From positions 1-61,114 of the forward strand of contig NZ_JXMS01000009.1 in NCBI RefSeq assembly GCF_001672295.1: a stretch of DNA of 61,114 nt, given 5' to 3'. The position numbers and the translations under genes are program-made. Every line of letters starts with the position of its first letter. The stretch's first letter is position 1. Source of the stretch: Halodesulfovibrio spirochaetisodalis (GTDB lineage Bacteria; Desulfobacterota; Desulfovibrionia; Desulfovibrionales; Desulfovibrionaceae). The notes under the pieces are model-generated. The model saw only the letters and a list, made by a program, of their open reading frames with translations. It was not told the DNA's origin and made no database searches. Positions 41,092 through 50,964 of this stretch are shown in pieces.

Positions 41092-42645
41092 ATGCGTGCT
41101 TTTTTATTATATTTTATCGCTTTTCTGATTCTCTATACCTATAATGCCAGAATTTGCCCGTATGTCTCCCTTCTTCCGGCATGGCAAAGTGGATTTATAG
41201 CATTTGTGCCCATTGCGTTTGCCTACCTGCTGCGAACCCTGCTGTATGCACCGCTGGTGTTAAAACAGACATTAGATGTGCAGGCACGAGTGATTGGCTG
41301 GGTGGATTTTTCCCTGTTTGTTGTGGCGGGTGCAGCGATGGTGGCATTTAACCGCATCGTTTTTGATTTTCCGTGGATAGAAAGCGGATTAAAAGTGTTT
41401 GTAGGCACATTCACTATTGGTTTTTTTGTCGCAATAGATCTTGCGCTGGAACATAACCGAAAGGTGATGCAGGTGGCACGTAGTATGAAATGGACGTACT
41501 CGTTGCCGCAGGTGTACTATCCGATTACCACCAAATTCTTCTTTTTCGGTACCATTACCATATTCTTGTTCGCCTTCCTTGTTTTTGCGGTCATTACACG
41601 TGATCTCTACATACTCAGTTCTCTTGCCGGAAAAATACGTGATGTGGACATCGCGCTTACGCGAAAGTCCATTATGATAGATATTGTTTTTATTTTGATT
41701 ATGATGCTCGGCTTCACAATTAACCTGCTCTATTCCTATTCACTCAATTTACGCATGTTGTTCCAGAGTCAGACTGGTATTCTGGAGCGGGTGAGCAGAG
41801 GAGATATGGATGAGTTCGTTCCAGTCATGACCTCTGATGAGTTTGGTGTGATTGCAGGGCATACGAATACGATGATCTCGGGATTGCGGGATCGTATACG
41901 CATGATGGAAGGGCTTAAAGTCGCTGGAGAGATGCAGCAGGCGTTATTTCCCAAAACGCATGCAACCTTTGAAGGGCTGGACATTGCTGCCACATCAATT
42001 TTTAGTGATGAGACCGGAGGCGATTTTTTTGATTTTCTGGAAGAGCTTGGTGAAGGCAAAGATGAATTAATTATAATTCTTGGTGATGTCACAGGGCACG
42101 GAATCGGTGCGGCATTACTGATGGCTTCCACCAGAGCATACTTGCGGATGCAGGCAGAGTACCAGCATTCTCCGGCACTGCTTCTCACTAACACCAACAA
42201 ATTGCTTGTTCACGACTGCTATGGCTCTGGGCGGTTTGTGACATTGTTCTGTCTGCAGATTTCAGGGGATAAGCGATATTTAAAATGGGCAAGTGCAGGA
42301 CATGATCCGGCGATTGTTTTTGATGCGGGAACCTCTGAATTCAGGGAGTTGAAAGCCCGTGGTTTGCCGTTAGGAGTCATGCCTGATTCAGATTATGAAG
42401 AGATTTGTTGCGATGCGCTCAAGCCCGGCGATGTGTTGCTTATAGGCACAGATGGTATCTGGGAAGCTACTGATCGGGAAGATAATATGTTCGGAAAAGA
42501 CAGAATACGGGAAGTAATGCGTGAGAATCACTACAAGCCGGCAGCAGAAATTCTGCATGCGGTAGCGCATGCTGTAAAAGATTTTCGGGGTGGGAAGCCG
42601 CAACTTGATGATGTTACGATTGTTGTAATCAAAGCAGAGTCGTAA
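41092..42645 (+). CDS. Membrane PP2C/SpoIIE-type serine phosphatase with HAMP domain
   Basis: A 517-residue signalling protein. Six hydrophobic helices fill about residues 1-225, followed by a HAMP-like linker (ILERVSRGDMDEFVPVMTSDEFG). The C-terminal SpoIIE/RsbU phosphatase shows GGDFFDF, LGDVTGHGIGAALLM, WASAGHDPAI, GLPLGV, GTDGIWEA and LDDVTIVVI, with all metal-binding aspartates visible. I start at the ATG at 41092, which has GGAG 5 nt upstream, and not at a TTG further up. It probably dephosphorylates an anti-sigma-antagonist (STAS) protein; no partner gene is adjacent. Confidence 0.9.
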   Translation: MRAFLLYFIAFLILYTYNARICPYVSLLPAWQSGFIAFVPIAFAYLLRTLLYAPLVLKQTLDVQARVIGWVDFSLFVVAGAAMVAFNRIVFDFPWIESGLKVFVGTFTIGFFVAIDLALEHNRKVMQVARSMKWTYSLPQVYYPITTKFFFFGTITIFLFAFLVFAVITRDLYILSSLAGKIRDVDIALTRKSIMIDIVFILIMMLGFTINLLYSYSLNLRMLFQSQTGILERVSRGDMDEFVPVMTSDEFGVIAGHTNTMISGLRDRIRMMEGLKVAGEMQQALFPKTHATFEGLDIAATSIFSDETGGDFFDFLEELGEGKDELIIILGDVTGHGIGAALLMASTRAYLRMQAEYQHSPALLLTNTNKLLVHDCYGSGRFVTLFCLQISGDKRYLKWASAGHDPAIVFDAGTSEFRELKARGLPLGVMPDSDYEEICCDALKPGDVLLIGTDGIWEATDREDNMFGKDRIREVMRENHYKPAAEILHAVAHAVKDFRGGKPQLDDVTIVVIKAES

Positions 42646-42667
42646 TGTGCAGGCATGAAGTCCGTGC

Positions 42668-42717
42668 ATAAAAAAATCCCCTGCTACCGGTTTTGATCCG
42701 ATTGCAGAGGATTTTTA
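42668..42717. terminator. Intrinsic terminator between convergent genes
   Basis: Stem AAATCCCCTGC with GCAGAGGATTTTT (one mismatch), flanked by A and T runs on both sides. Confidence 0.75.
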
Positions 42718-42730
42718 TAGAGCTTCACGA

Positions 42731-43582
42731 TTATTGATAGTTATGACCGTTGTATGCTTCACGCATAGGGGCATTCATAAGGTATTGCTGATTGTAGTTC
42801 GGGTTCATGCTCTGAGGAGAACGATCCCCGCCATGTGTGTGAGTCACCGGTGTCATTTGTGTCTGTGACATCTGAGCGTATCCTGCATTCTGCATGTTCA
42901 TTTCATGCACTCTGTGCAGGAGCATGTCACGTCCGGTCACGTTAATACCATACTGGTTCTTAAGAACTTTCGTTTGTCTCTTATGGTTGCTCATAAGCTG
43001 TTTGCGCAGCTGTTCACGCTGGACTTCAACGTTGGCTTTTTCTGCAGGAGATTTAAGAGCAGAGCGTTCCATCATCAGTTTTTCCTGTTTAAGAGCGAGC
43101 AATTCATTGTAAAGTGGTTCGTTTTCGGCGGAAAATTCAGTGAGTGTACGTGAAAGGTCAGCGCGTTGTTCTGGTGTTAAGTTAGCCGCGCGGATTTTAG
43201 CGCACATCGGGCAGTTGCCGTGGTTCATATACATGCTTTGCTGTTGCATCATCATGTGCTGATTAACTGAGCTGCGTGGCATTTGCTGCATCTGCTGTCT
43301 TTGCATGACATTTGGATGTGTTCTGTGTTTTGTAATGCCGTTTGGTGAGGTGTAGTGTTTCGGGTCTGAGCTCATCTGAGGGTAGTGACGAACTTCGTGA
43401 TTCATCATACCGTGTTGCGGCTGTTGCTGCATCTGATGTTGCTGCATCATCGGCTGCTGGTTCATATCTTGATGTTTGATTACAGCGCCTTGCTGCATTG
43501 ACATTTCTTCAGACTTGGCTGCATGTGGTGCAAAAAGCACGACTGCGCAGAGTATAAGCATGCAAATCTTTACCATTCTCAT
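42731..43582 (-). CDS. Periplasmic Met/Gln/His-rich protein, ZraP/Spy-like
   Basis: A 283-residue exported protein. The signal peptide ends near PHAAKSEE. Residues 27-120 are extremely rich in Met, Gln and His (repeated MQQ, HQM, QHGMM), then NHGNCPMCAKIR. A helical core follows (LTPEQRADLSRTLTEF, SPAEKANVEVQREQLRKQL) with the LTxxQ-type motif of the ZraP/CpxP/Spy family; the tail is again Met/Asn/Gln-rich. The Met and His blocks would bind soft metals such as copper or silver. The core makes ZraP/Spy likeness fairly sure; the metal is inferred. GAGGAG precedes the ATG. Confidence 0.7.
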   Translation of the reverse strand: MRMVKICMLILCAVVLFAPHAAKSEEMSMQQGAVIKHQDMNQQPMMQQHQMQQQPQHGMMNHEVRHYPQMSSDPKHYTSPNGITKHRTHPNVMQRQQMQQMPRSSVNQHMMMQQQSMYMNHGNCPMCAKIRAANLTPEQRADLSRTLTEFSAENEPLYNELLALKQEKLMMERSALKSPAEKANVEVQREQLRKQLMSNHKRQTKVLKNQYGINVTGRDMLLHRVHEMNMQNAGYAQMSQTQMTPVTHTHGGDRSPQSMNPNYNQQYLMNAPMREAYNGHNYQ

Positions 43583-43909
43583 GGTAGAAACTCCTCATGG
43601 TTGTGTGTGTTTCAAATCGTAGGCCCTAGAGAGAGTAAAGCGCATGTGCGGCTTGTATTAACAGTATTATCGGCTCACTCATCTACTGTTGCTTTATTAA
43701 ATACTGTGGCTCAGCAGAGTAACGAATGCAGGTGTCCATGCCGGTTTTTCATGCTTGTCAGAGTTAGACTTTACAGACAGAATGGCGTATGTAAGCACGT
43801 TCAACAAGTTACGAGAATAATGAAGCTGCGTGCATCGCTGTAAGTGCGGCTTCTTACATGTATTATATTTTTTACAGGAGGAGCGCCGGAAACGGCCGTC
43901 CGAGACTAT
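43583..43909. other. Intergenic region upstream of lepA
   Basis: About 330 bp shared by the divergent ZraP-like and lepA promoters. A perfect AGGAGG at 43876-43881 lies 28 nt before the lepA ATG, too far for normal use. No open frame starts at a suitable distance from it. I see no other element. Confidence 0.45.
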
Positions 43910-45715
43910 ATGGCGAAACTGGATCATATTCGAAATTTCAGCATTATTGCGCACATTGACCACGGCAAATCTACCCTCGCTGACCGTATTCTTGAAATTA
44001 CCGGTCTGGTAGGGGAACGAGACCAGCGTGAGCAGTACCTTGACCGCATGGAGCTGGAGCGCGAACGCGGCATTACCATTAAGGCACAGGCGGTACGTAT
44101 TCCGTACAAGGCAAAAGACGGTGAGGAATACGTCTTGAACCTGATTGACACTCCGGGCCACGTTGACTTCGGGTACGAAGTTTCCCGCTCCCTTGCTGCC
44201 TGTGAAGGCGCATTGCTTGTTGTGGACTCCACACAGGGTGTTGAAGCACAGACGCTTGCTAACGTGTATCTTGCACTTGATCATGATCATGAAATTGTTC
44301 CAGTGCTGAACAAGATTGATCTGCCGAGTGCCGACGTTGACCGTGTTTCTTCAGAAATTGAAGAGAGTATCGGCCTTGATGCAGAGGAAGCTGTAGGCGT
44401 GAGCGCTAAAACCGGTCTTAACGTAGATCAGGTTCTGGAAGCTATTGTAGAGCGCCTTCCTGCTCCGCAAGGTGATAAAGATGCACCTCTCAAAGCCCTG
44501 ATCTTTGACTCATGGTATGATTCATATCAGGGTGTTATTGTTATGTTCCGAATAATTGATGGTACCGTCAAAAAAGGCGATAAAATTCGTCTGATGGCTA
44601 CTGGAAAGGAATATGACATTACCCGTCTTGGCGTATTCAGTCCTGAAATGGTGGAAATGAAAGAGCTGGCTGCCGGTGAAGTAGGCTTCCTCTGTGCAAC
44701 CATTAAAGAACTGGGTGACGCAAAAGTTGGTGATACCATTACACTCGCCAGCAATCCTTCATCAGAAGCTATTCCTGGATTCAAAGAAGTACAGCCTATG
44801 GTTTTCTGTGGCCTGTATCCTTCTGATTCTCAGGATTATGAAAACCTCAAATATGCGCTTGAAAAATTGCAGCTGAACGATGCTGCGTTCCAGTATGAAG
44901 CAGAAACCTCTCAGGCTCTTGGCTTTGGTTTCCGCTGTGGCTTCCTTGGGTTGCTGCACATGGAAATTATTCAGGAACGTATTGAGCGTGAATTTAATAT
45001 TGATCTTATCGCTACTGCGCCTTCCGTAATTTACAAGGTTATGACAGCAGACGGTGTTACCCACGAAGTGGATAACCCTGCAAAGCTGCCTGACCCGAGT
45101 AAGACCGAAGCGCTGTACGAACCGTTTGTCCGCTGTGAAATCCACGTGCCGGATGAATATGTAGGTAACGTATTAAAACTTTGCGAAGAAAAACGCGGCA
45201 TTCAGAAAGATATGAAGTATCTGACCACAAACCGTGTTATTATTACCTACGAATTGCCGTTTGCAGAAATTGTGTACGATTTCTTTGATAAGCTGAAGTC
45301 ATACACAAAAGGATATGCTTCCATGGACTACGAGATTGTAGACTACCGTGAAGCAAACCTTGTTAAGCTTGATATGCTGATTAATGGTGACCCTGTAGAT
45401 GCTCTTGCAACCATTGTTCATAAGGACAAGGCATACTACCACGGTCGCGCTGTTGCACTTAAATTGAAGCGCAGTATCCCGCGTCAGTTGTACGAAGTAG
45501 TTGTTCAGGCTGCTATCGGGCAGAAGATTATTGCGCGTGAACGAAATGCGCCGCTGCGTAAAAACGTTACTGCCAAGTGTTACGGTGGTGATATTTCACG
45601 TAAGCGTAAGCTGCTCGAAAAGCAGAAAGAGGGTAAAAAACGTATGAAACGCATGGGTAACATTGAGTTACCTCAGGAAGCGTTCCTTGCTGCTTTGAAA
45701 ATTGGTGACGATTAG
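43910..45715 (+). CDS. lepA: Elongation factor 4, LepA
   Basis: A 601-residue ribosomal back-translocating GTPase. The GTP site shows [30 protein letters not shown] and [30 protein letters not shown] is the LepA/EF-G domain III-V signature, and [20 protein letters not shown] is the LepA-specific C-terminal domain. The reading frame is open to 43844 but the family N-terminus begins at [10 protein letters not shown]. No good ribosome-binding site lies before this ATG. It leads lepB by 46 bp, as in E. coli. Confidence 0.97.
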   Translation: MAKLDHIRNFSIIAHIDHGKSTLADRILEITGLVGERDQREQYLDRMELERERGITIKAQAVRIPYKAKDGEEYVLNLIDTPGHVDFGYEVSRSLAACEGALLVVDSTQGVEAQTLANVYLALDHDHEIVPVLNKIDLPSADVDRVSSEIEESIGLDAEEAVGVSAKTGLNVDQVLEAIVERLPAPQGDKDAPLKALIFDSWYDSYQGVIVMFRIIDGTVKKGDKIRLMATGKEYDITRLGVFSPEMVEMKELAAGEVGFLCATIKELGDAKVGDTITLASNPSSEAIPGFKEVQPMVFCGLYPSDSQDYENLKYALEKLQLNDAAFQYEAETSQALGFGFRCGFLGLLHMEIIQERIEREFNIDLIATAPSVIYKVMTADGVTHEVDNPAKLPDPSKTEALYEPFVRCEIHVPDEYVGNVLKLCEEKRGIQKDMKYLTTNRVIITYELPFAEIVYDFFDKLKSYTKGYASMDYEIVDYREANLVKLDMLINGDPVDALATIVHKDKAYYHGRAVALKLKRSIPRQLYEVVVQAAIGQKIIARERNAPLRKNVTAKCYGGDISRKRKLLEKQKEGKKRMKRMGNIELPQEAFLAALKIGDD

Positions 45716-45761
45716 ATCTGACTGCCCGTATGCGGGCTAACTAAGCAGGTAATGAAGAAAA

Positions 45762-46421
45762 ATGGGTAATACATCAAGTAAAAGTGGATTGCGTGAATAT
45801 CTGGAAGCCCTCGGGGTTGCTCTTATTCTGGCTCTGATTATCCGCTCCTTTGTTGTTCAGGCTTTTACTATTCCGTCCGGTTCCATGCTGCAAACATTGC
45901 AGATTGGCGATTATTTGCTGGTTAACAAGTTTGCGTATGGTGTCCGGTTTCCATTTACATTAGAAGAAACCAATCCTGATGCGCCATCCATGTGGGCACG
46001 GTACTCTGTAGTGCAGGGTGGTGAGATCATCTCTGTGGGAGATCCGCAGAGAGAGGATATAGTGGTTTTTGAGTACCCTAAAGATCCTTCTGTGCATTAC
46101 ATTAAGCGAGTCATCGGTATCCCGGGCGATACCATTGAGATTCGCAATAAGGTTCTCTACCGTAACGGCAGAAAGATTGATGAACCGTATGTACAGCATA
46201 CCAAAATGATGCCCGGCCCCGGCGACAATTACGGTCCTGTGATTGTACCGAAAGGCAAGTATCTGATGCTTGGCGATAACCGTGACGAATCTTACGATTC
46301 CCGTTTCTGGGGATTTGTAGACCGCGATGCGATTGTCGGTAACGCATTGATTATTTACTGGTCCATGAACGGTATGCGTTCTATCCGCTGGGATAGAATC
46401 GGTATGCTGGTTCAACAGTAA
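45762..46421 (+). CDS. lepB: Signal peptidase I, LepB
   Basis: A 219-residue membrane protease removing signal peptides. One N-terminal helix (LGVALILALIIRSFVV) anchors it; the nucleophile Ser is in IPSGSMLQTLQIGDYLLVNK and the general-base Lys in HYIKRVIGIPGD. GDNRDESYDSRFWGFV is the conserved box E. Length fits the gram-negative short type. It lies in an operon after lepA and is followed by a strong terminator. Confidence 0.97.
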   Translation: MGNTSSKSGLREYLEALGVALILALIIRSFVVQAFTIPSGSMLQTLQIGDYLLVNKFAYGVRFPFTLEETNPDAPSMWARYSVVQGGEIISVGDPQREDIVVFEYPKDPSVHYIKRVIGIPGDTIEIRNKVLYRNGRKIDEPYVQHTKMMPGPGDNYGPVIVPKGKYLMLGDNRDESYDSRFWGFVDRDAIVGNALIIYWSMNGMRSIRWDRIGMLVQQ

Positions 46422-46437
46422 ACGATATATCAACGCA

Positions 46438-46479
46438 AAAGCCCCTGACAGAATAATTCTGTCAGGGGCTTTTTTATTG
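46438..46479. terminator. Intrinsic terminator
   Basis: Perfect stem AAAAGCCCCTGACAGAAT with complement followed by TTTTTTATT; ends lepA-lepB and could also act for the chemoreceptor on the other strand. Confidence 0.92.
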
Positions 46480-46608
46480 TCTCGCTGCTCCTTTTTCTGG
46501 AGGAGGAACGCTATGTCCGGCTGGAGTAGTGTTGGCGGATATAGCTCCAATGCGATTAGTTCGTTAAGGGTAAATCAGGTCGTACCTGTTGATGCGATAC
46601 TTTTGCTG

Positions 46609-48768
46609 TTAGCTGTTCTGCAGATCACTAATAATGTTCTGCAACTCATTAGCCTGCTGTGCCAGAGTATTGAGCGTGTTACCTGCAAATTGCATTGCTT
46701 CAACAATCTCCTGAGAAACTCTTGATACATCAGACACAGCGCGGTTGATTTCTTCACTGGCTGCAGACTGTTCTTCAGCAGCGGCAGCAATGGATGCAAC
46801 CTGTTCACTGGAAGTTTGCACGACTGACACAATTTCATTCAGGTTTTTACCTGCTTCATCTGCAAGTACGGTTACTTCTTCGACAGCGGTTGTGGTGTTA
46901 TTCATTCCCTGTACTGTGTTATGAGTACCGGACTGGATAGCATTAACTGCGTTGCCCACTTCGTCTGTAGCCTGCATGGTTTTTTCTGCAAGTTTGCGTA
47001 CTTCATCCGCAACAACGGCGAATCCTCGACCTGCTTCACCGGCGCGTGCTGCTTCGATTGCTGCGTTAAGCGCCAGCAGGTTTGTCTGGTCTGCGATATC
47101 TGTAATCACACCCATAATTTCGCCGATGCCGTCTGCATGCGTGTTAAGCTCATTAAGGCCTTGCTGCATCATATTGAAGTTACTCTGAACCGTGGTAACG
47201 CCGTCAGTAACTTTGTGTACTGTGCCAGCGCCATGAGTTGCCATGTCTTTCGCACTTTGTGTGTTCTGTGATGTGCTGGCAGCGTTTTGCGAAACATCAA
47301 AAACGGTTGCGTGCATCTGTTCCATGGATACTGCTGTTTCAGTAAGGCGCGAGTTCTGTATACCAAGTTGACTAGAAGTATCCTCAACGATTTTCTGCAG
47401 TTCGTTTGCAGAACTTGTAACGTGCGTAACAACCGCTGCAAGACGAGAAGCTGCTTCGGCAATACCTTCGCGCTTAGCTTTTTCAGCCTGCTCGTTTGCC
47501 TGTTTTGCCTGCTCAAGTGCCTGCTCTGCAAGTTCAGTTTTTTCATCAGCCTGCTGCTTCATGGCATCTGCTTCAGCAATAAGTTTTTTCAGCATGGCCA
47601 CCATATTCTGGATGGAAGAGACCAGCTTGCCTACTTCATCCTGCTGACCGTACGTGATGACTGCATCAAGATTACCGTCAGCAATTGCATCAGCGTACCG
47701 AATAGTACGTGCAAGTGGAGAGGTGATTCCTTTAATAACAGCTGTACCTAATCCGAGAAGTAAAATGGCGGTAATACCAAAGGTGATGCCGGAAGCCCAA
47801 AGGCCACTATTGAAGGCATCGTTTGATTCATTGGTGAGCTTGGTTGCATGAGCTGTTGCATCGTCAATCTGTTGCTGAATGACGTTCATGACAGCTTCGC
47901 CGTTTTCATCAAGCGTGTCATCAATGGCAGAGAAGTCATTTTCAAGCTCTTTGAGTGTGGTTGTCCACTCGTTAACAACAGATGGCAACTGCTTGATGCC
48001 GTCTGTTTCAAGTTCCATGACGGTGTTATGCATGGCGGCGCAAATTTTTCGTTCACTTGAACGGACACTAAGTTCTTTAATGGCGTCAATATTACTTCTG
48101 ATGGTTTGGATCTGTGCTTTCAGGATAGCAAGGTCGTCTGTGGATACGCCCTTGTCTTTTTTAAGGATCATCTCCATTGCAACGAGAGAGAATTTGTTGG
48201 CGGCGTATTTGATGCTGGAAATTTTCTTTTGCACGCTAGGCAGTGCATTACGAGCAGTAAATGTTTGTGCAACAGAGTCAGTGAGCCTGCCGAGGAACAA
48301 TCCGCGTTTGTTGATTCTGTCCTGAATTCCGGAAAGTTCGTAATTAAGTGAATTTTGAGTTGTTGTGAGCTTGATGATGAGTTGGCGCAAGTCTGTCTTT
48401 GTGGCTATGAGCAGGTTGGCTACTGACTGCTTGGCGTTAGGCAGCCACTCTGCATCACCCACGTAAGGAAGCAGAAACTGGTAGGTGGCTTCGTTGGAAG
48501 CTTCGAGCTGGTCAATGAGCGCGAGACGTTCTTTTGAAATGTCCCCTTCCTTTTGATCAACAATGCAATCCATTGCAAGAAGTACGGATTCATTGGCAAT
48601 GGATTTGTAGTCTGCAAGACCTTTAGTTACATCTTGGTAAGCATTTACTGATTCTAAGGAGGAGAATATCTGGAACGCAGTTTTTGCGCCAATTCCACCA
48701 ATGACAGTAATTGCTATTATGCCTGCGACAATAAGAAGGTACAATTTTTGTTTAATGGTTAATGACAT
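46609..48768 (-). CDS. Methyl-accepting chemotaxis protein
   Basis: A 719-residue chemoreceptor. N-terminal helix ([19 protein letters not shown]), a long helical periplasmic region (about 30-325, HBM/four-helix-type, no Cache), a second helix near 330-350 ([18 protein letters not shown]), then HAMP and a coiled-coil with Glu/Gln/Lys repeats. The tip shows [21 protein letters not shown] and [18 protein letters not shown], the invariant hairpin. No C-terminal CheR pentapeptide is seen. AGGAG precedes the ATG. Signal unknown. It is followed 166 bp upstream by a second receptor on the same strand. Confidence 0.95.
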   Translation of the reverse strand: MSLTIKQKLYLLIVAGIIAITVIGGIGAKTAFQIFSSLESVNAYQDVTKGLADYKSIANESVLLAMDCIVDQKEGDISKERLALIDQLEASNEATYQFLLPYVGDAEWLPNAKQSVANLLIATKTDLRQLIIKLTTTQNSLNYELSGIQDRINKRGLFLGRLTDSVAQTFTARNALPSVQKKISSIKYAANKFSLVAMEMILKKDKGVSTDDLAILKAQIQTIRSNIDAIKELSVRSSERKICAAMHNTVMELETDGIKQLPSVVNEWTTTLKELENDFSAIDDTLDENGEAVMNVIQQQIDDATAHATKLTNESNDAFNSGLWASGITFGITAILLLGLGTAVIKGITSPLARTIRYADAIADGNLDAVITYGQQDEVGKLVSSIQNMVAMLKKLIAEADAMKQQADEKTELAEQALEQAKQANEQAEKAKREGIAEAASRLAAVVTHVTSSANELQKIVEDTSSQLGIQNSRLTETAVSMEQMHATVFDVSQNAASTSQNTQSAKDMATHGAGTVHKVTDGVTTVQSNFNMMQQGLNELNTHADGIGEIMGVITDIADQTNLLALNAAIEAARAGEAGRGFAVVADEVRKLAEKTMQATDEVGNAVNAIQSGTHNTVQGMNNTTTAVEEVTVLADEAGKNLNEIVSVVQTSSEQVASIAAAAEEQSAASEEINRAVSDVSRVSQEIVEAMQFAGNTLNTLAQQANELQNIISDLQNS

Positions 48769-48851
48769 ATGTCTGTACTCCTGTGTGCTTGATAGTCATC
48801 AAGCTGGGGTTGGGATTTACGGTTGAGGGGGACAACCGCTGAAGGGAGCGC

Positions 48852-48912
48852 AAAAAAAAGCCTTACCGCTAGTAAACGGTGTTTATAGTCGGTGTACTAG
48901 TGGTAAGGCGGT
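48852..48912. terminator. Hairpin between the two chemoreceptor genes
   Basis: Stem GCCTTACCGCTAGTA with TACTAGTGGTAAGGC around a 25-nt centre; on the minus strand it follows the haemerythrin receptor gene and is trailed by TTTTTTT, so it fits as its terminator. Confidence 0.75.
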
Positions 48913-48933
48913 TTGTTTAATATGTGTTACCAG

Positions 48934-50667
48934 TTAGTTGACACCTTTTTGGGAAAGGAACCCGCTATATTGTTTGTCTGTTCCTTTAATGTGGTGGGTA
49001 AGCCAGTCTTTGAGGAACTTCATAACATCCATTGTTACGGTCAATTTGCCTGACCGCACACCAGCTTCAAACTCCACAACTTCTGACACGAACTTGCGAT
49101 GCTGTTCGATATGTGCAGGAGTGTCGGGATATCCATGTTCGGCAAAGAGGTCTTCTTCGTAGCCGAAGTGTGTCACTGTGTAATTTTTAAGATTATCGAT
49201 AACGTTCAATAAATCTTCGTTACTGCGTCTTGCTTTCATCGCAGCGTGTAATTCGTTGATAAGCGAGATGAGTACCTTGTGCTGTTCATCAATGGAGTCG
49301 AGGCCGACAGAAAGGTCGTCACTCCAGATAAACAAAGGCCCGTCGCTAGCAGCGGCATTCTCAATATTGCCTTGAGCAAGGCTGGAGATCATGGAGTCCA
49401 GTTCTTCCACAAGGCCGGATAATTCAACAATTGCGTTGGCAGCGCTGCTCATGCCGGTGGCTGTTTCAGATGCTACGCGTGTCACGTCGGAGACAGCACG
49501 GTTAATTTCTTCAGATGCTGCAGACTGTTCTTCAGACGCTGTTGCAATGGATGCAACCTGAATGGCTGTTTCATCCACAATGGTTACGATATGTTCCATG
49601 AACTGACCGGATTCTGTTGCAGCCTCAGTTGAAAGGGAAATGTCATGTGCTGCAAGATCAACTGCTTCAACGTTTTGCTGAGCGTGGGTTTGAATAAGAC
49701 TTACAGCGCTACCTACTTCCTGAGTGGCTTGCATGGTTTTTTCAGCAAGCTTACGTACTTCATCTGCAACAACAGCAAAACCTCTTCCTGCTTCACCAGC
49801 TCTTGCCGCTTCAATGGCAGCATTTAATGCCAGCAGGTTGGTTTGATCTGCAATATCGGAGATTGTGACCATGATCTGGCTAATGGCGTTAGCTTGTGCA
49901 CCTAGTTGCCCCATAGTTTCTTTGAGTCCGAAAATTCGTTGTTCCATTTGCTGGATGGATTCGACTGCTCTGCGAACGCCGTCAGCGCCTGTTTCTGCAT
50001 TGTTTTTTGATTCAGAAGCGGAATTTGCAGCGTTGGAAGCGTTCTGTGCAACTTCAATAACAGTGCAGTTCATTTCTTCCATGGCTGTGGCTGTTTCCGT
50101 CATGCGTTCATGTTGCACATCGACACCGGCATTAACCTGTTCAATTTGAGCAGAAAGTTCATGTACTGCGTTAAAAGCTTTATTTGAAAGGCTGTGTGCT
50201 CTGTTTGCTACATCCTGCATTGAGCTTAGCATTTCCTGTACTTTTTCTTCTTGAGCCTGTGCTGTGCTTACAGCACGTTTAGACTGCTCTTCTGTTATGT
50301 TGATAAGATCATTTTTTTTCTGTGTTTCAGAGATAAGAAACGAAAATTTATCTACAACTCCAGTGATTGAGTCGTGCAGTTCTTTTAATTCATAATTAAA
50401 AGTACCGTTTAATTTAGCATTAAAATCACCGTTGTGAATCTTAGCAGCATATTCATGAATGCTTCTAAGAGGCGTAATAAGATACATATGTACATTGCGG
50501 ATGGTAATAATCATCGCAACTAGTGCGGATACAATTAACCCACCCTGTATTGGTATATACCAATAAGATTGTTGAAATACTGTAAATGCATTGTTAATAA
50601 GAAAAAGTAATAATGTAGTACTGAAAAGAAATACTACGGATACAGTGATTCTATTTTGCAAGGTCAT
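48934..50667 (-). CDS. Methyl-accepting chemotaxis protein with C-terminal haemerythrin domain (DcrH-like)
   Basis: A 577-residue receptor. Two N-terminal helices enclose almost no periplasmic loop, followed by HAMP and the signalling hairpin ([20 protein letters not shown]). From about residue 444 a bacteriohaemerythrin domain follows. All seven di-iron ligands are visible: His463 (DEQH), His500 and Glu504 (HFGYE), His519 and His523 (HIEQH), His559 and Asp564 (HIKGTD). It should bind O2 in the cytoplasm and drive aerotaxis, as established for DcrH of Desulfovibrio vulgaris. The lack of a periplasmic sensor fits internal sensing. Confidence 0.95.
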   Translation of the reverse strand: MTLQNRITVSVVFLFSTTLLLFLINNAFTVFQQSYWYIPIQGGLIVSALVAMIITIRNVHMYLITPLRSIHEYAAKIHNGDFNAKLNGTFNYELKELHDSITGVVDKFSFLISETQKKNDLINITEEQSKRAVSTAQAQEEKVQEMLSSMQDVANRAHSLSNKAFNAVHELSAQIEQVNAGVDVQHERMTETATAMEEMNCTVIEVAQNASNAANSASESKNNAETGADGVRRAVESIQQMEQRIFGLKETMGQLGAQANAISQIMVTISDIADQTNLLALNAAIEAARAGEAGRGFAVVADEVRKLAEKTMQATQEVGSAVSLIQTHAQQNVEAVDLAAHDISLSTEAATESGQFMEHIVTIVDETAIQVASIATASEEQSAASEEINRAVSDVTRVASETATGMSSAANAIVELSGLVEELDSMISSLAQGNIENAAASDGPLFIWSDDLSVGLDSIDEQHKVLISLINELHAAMKARRSNEDLLNVIDNLKNYTVTHFGYEEDLFAEHGYPDTPAHIEQHRKFVSEVVEFEAGVRSGKLTVTMDVMKFLKDWLTHHIKGTDKQYSGFLSQKGVN

Positions 50668-50964
50668 ATGAGCTTCCTTTTCGAGAGTAGAATAAAATTC
50701 ACCATGTAATTTTTTATGTTTAGAGTAAAGCAGATAATACTATGCTTTTTTTACATAAAATTGTGTGGCGGATTGGTTATGCTCTCTCTCCCCCTGAAAC
50801 GGTATAATGTCATAATGAATAATAGTAAGATGCTATATTCGCATACGGTACGTGAACTTCTATGAATAAATCGGCATGATTGCTTTGCTCTTTAAAAATA
50901 TATACGATTTTATTTTACTACGTACAGGACAATACAGAATATTTTAGGAACTGCGAGGTCGATT

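Noticed and set aside
46477-46725. 82-codon plus-strand frame after lepB
   Set aside because: It starts in the lepB terminator and overlaps the chemoreceptor C-terminus antisense.
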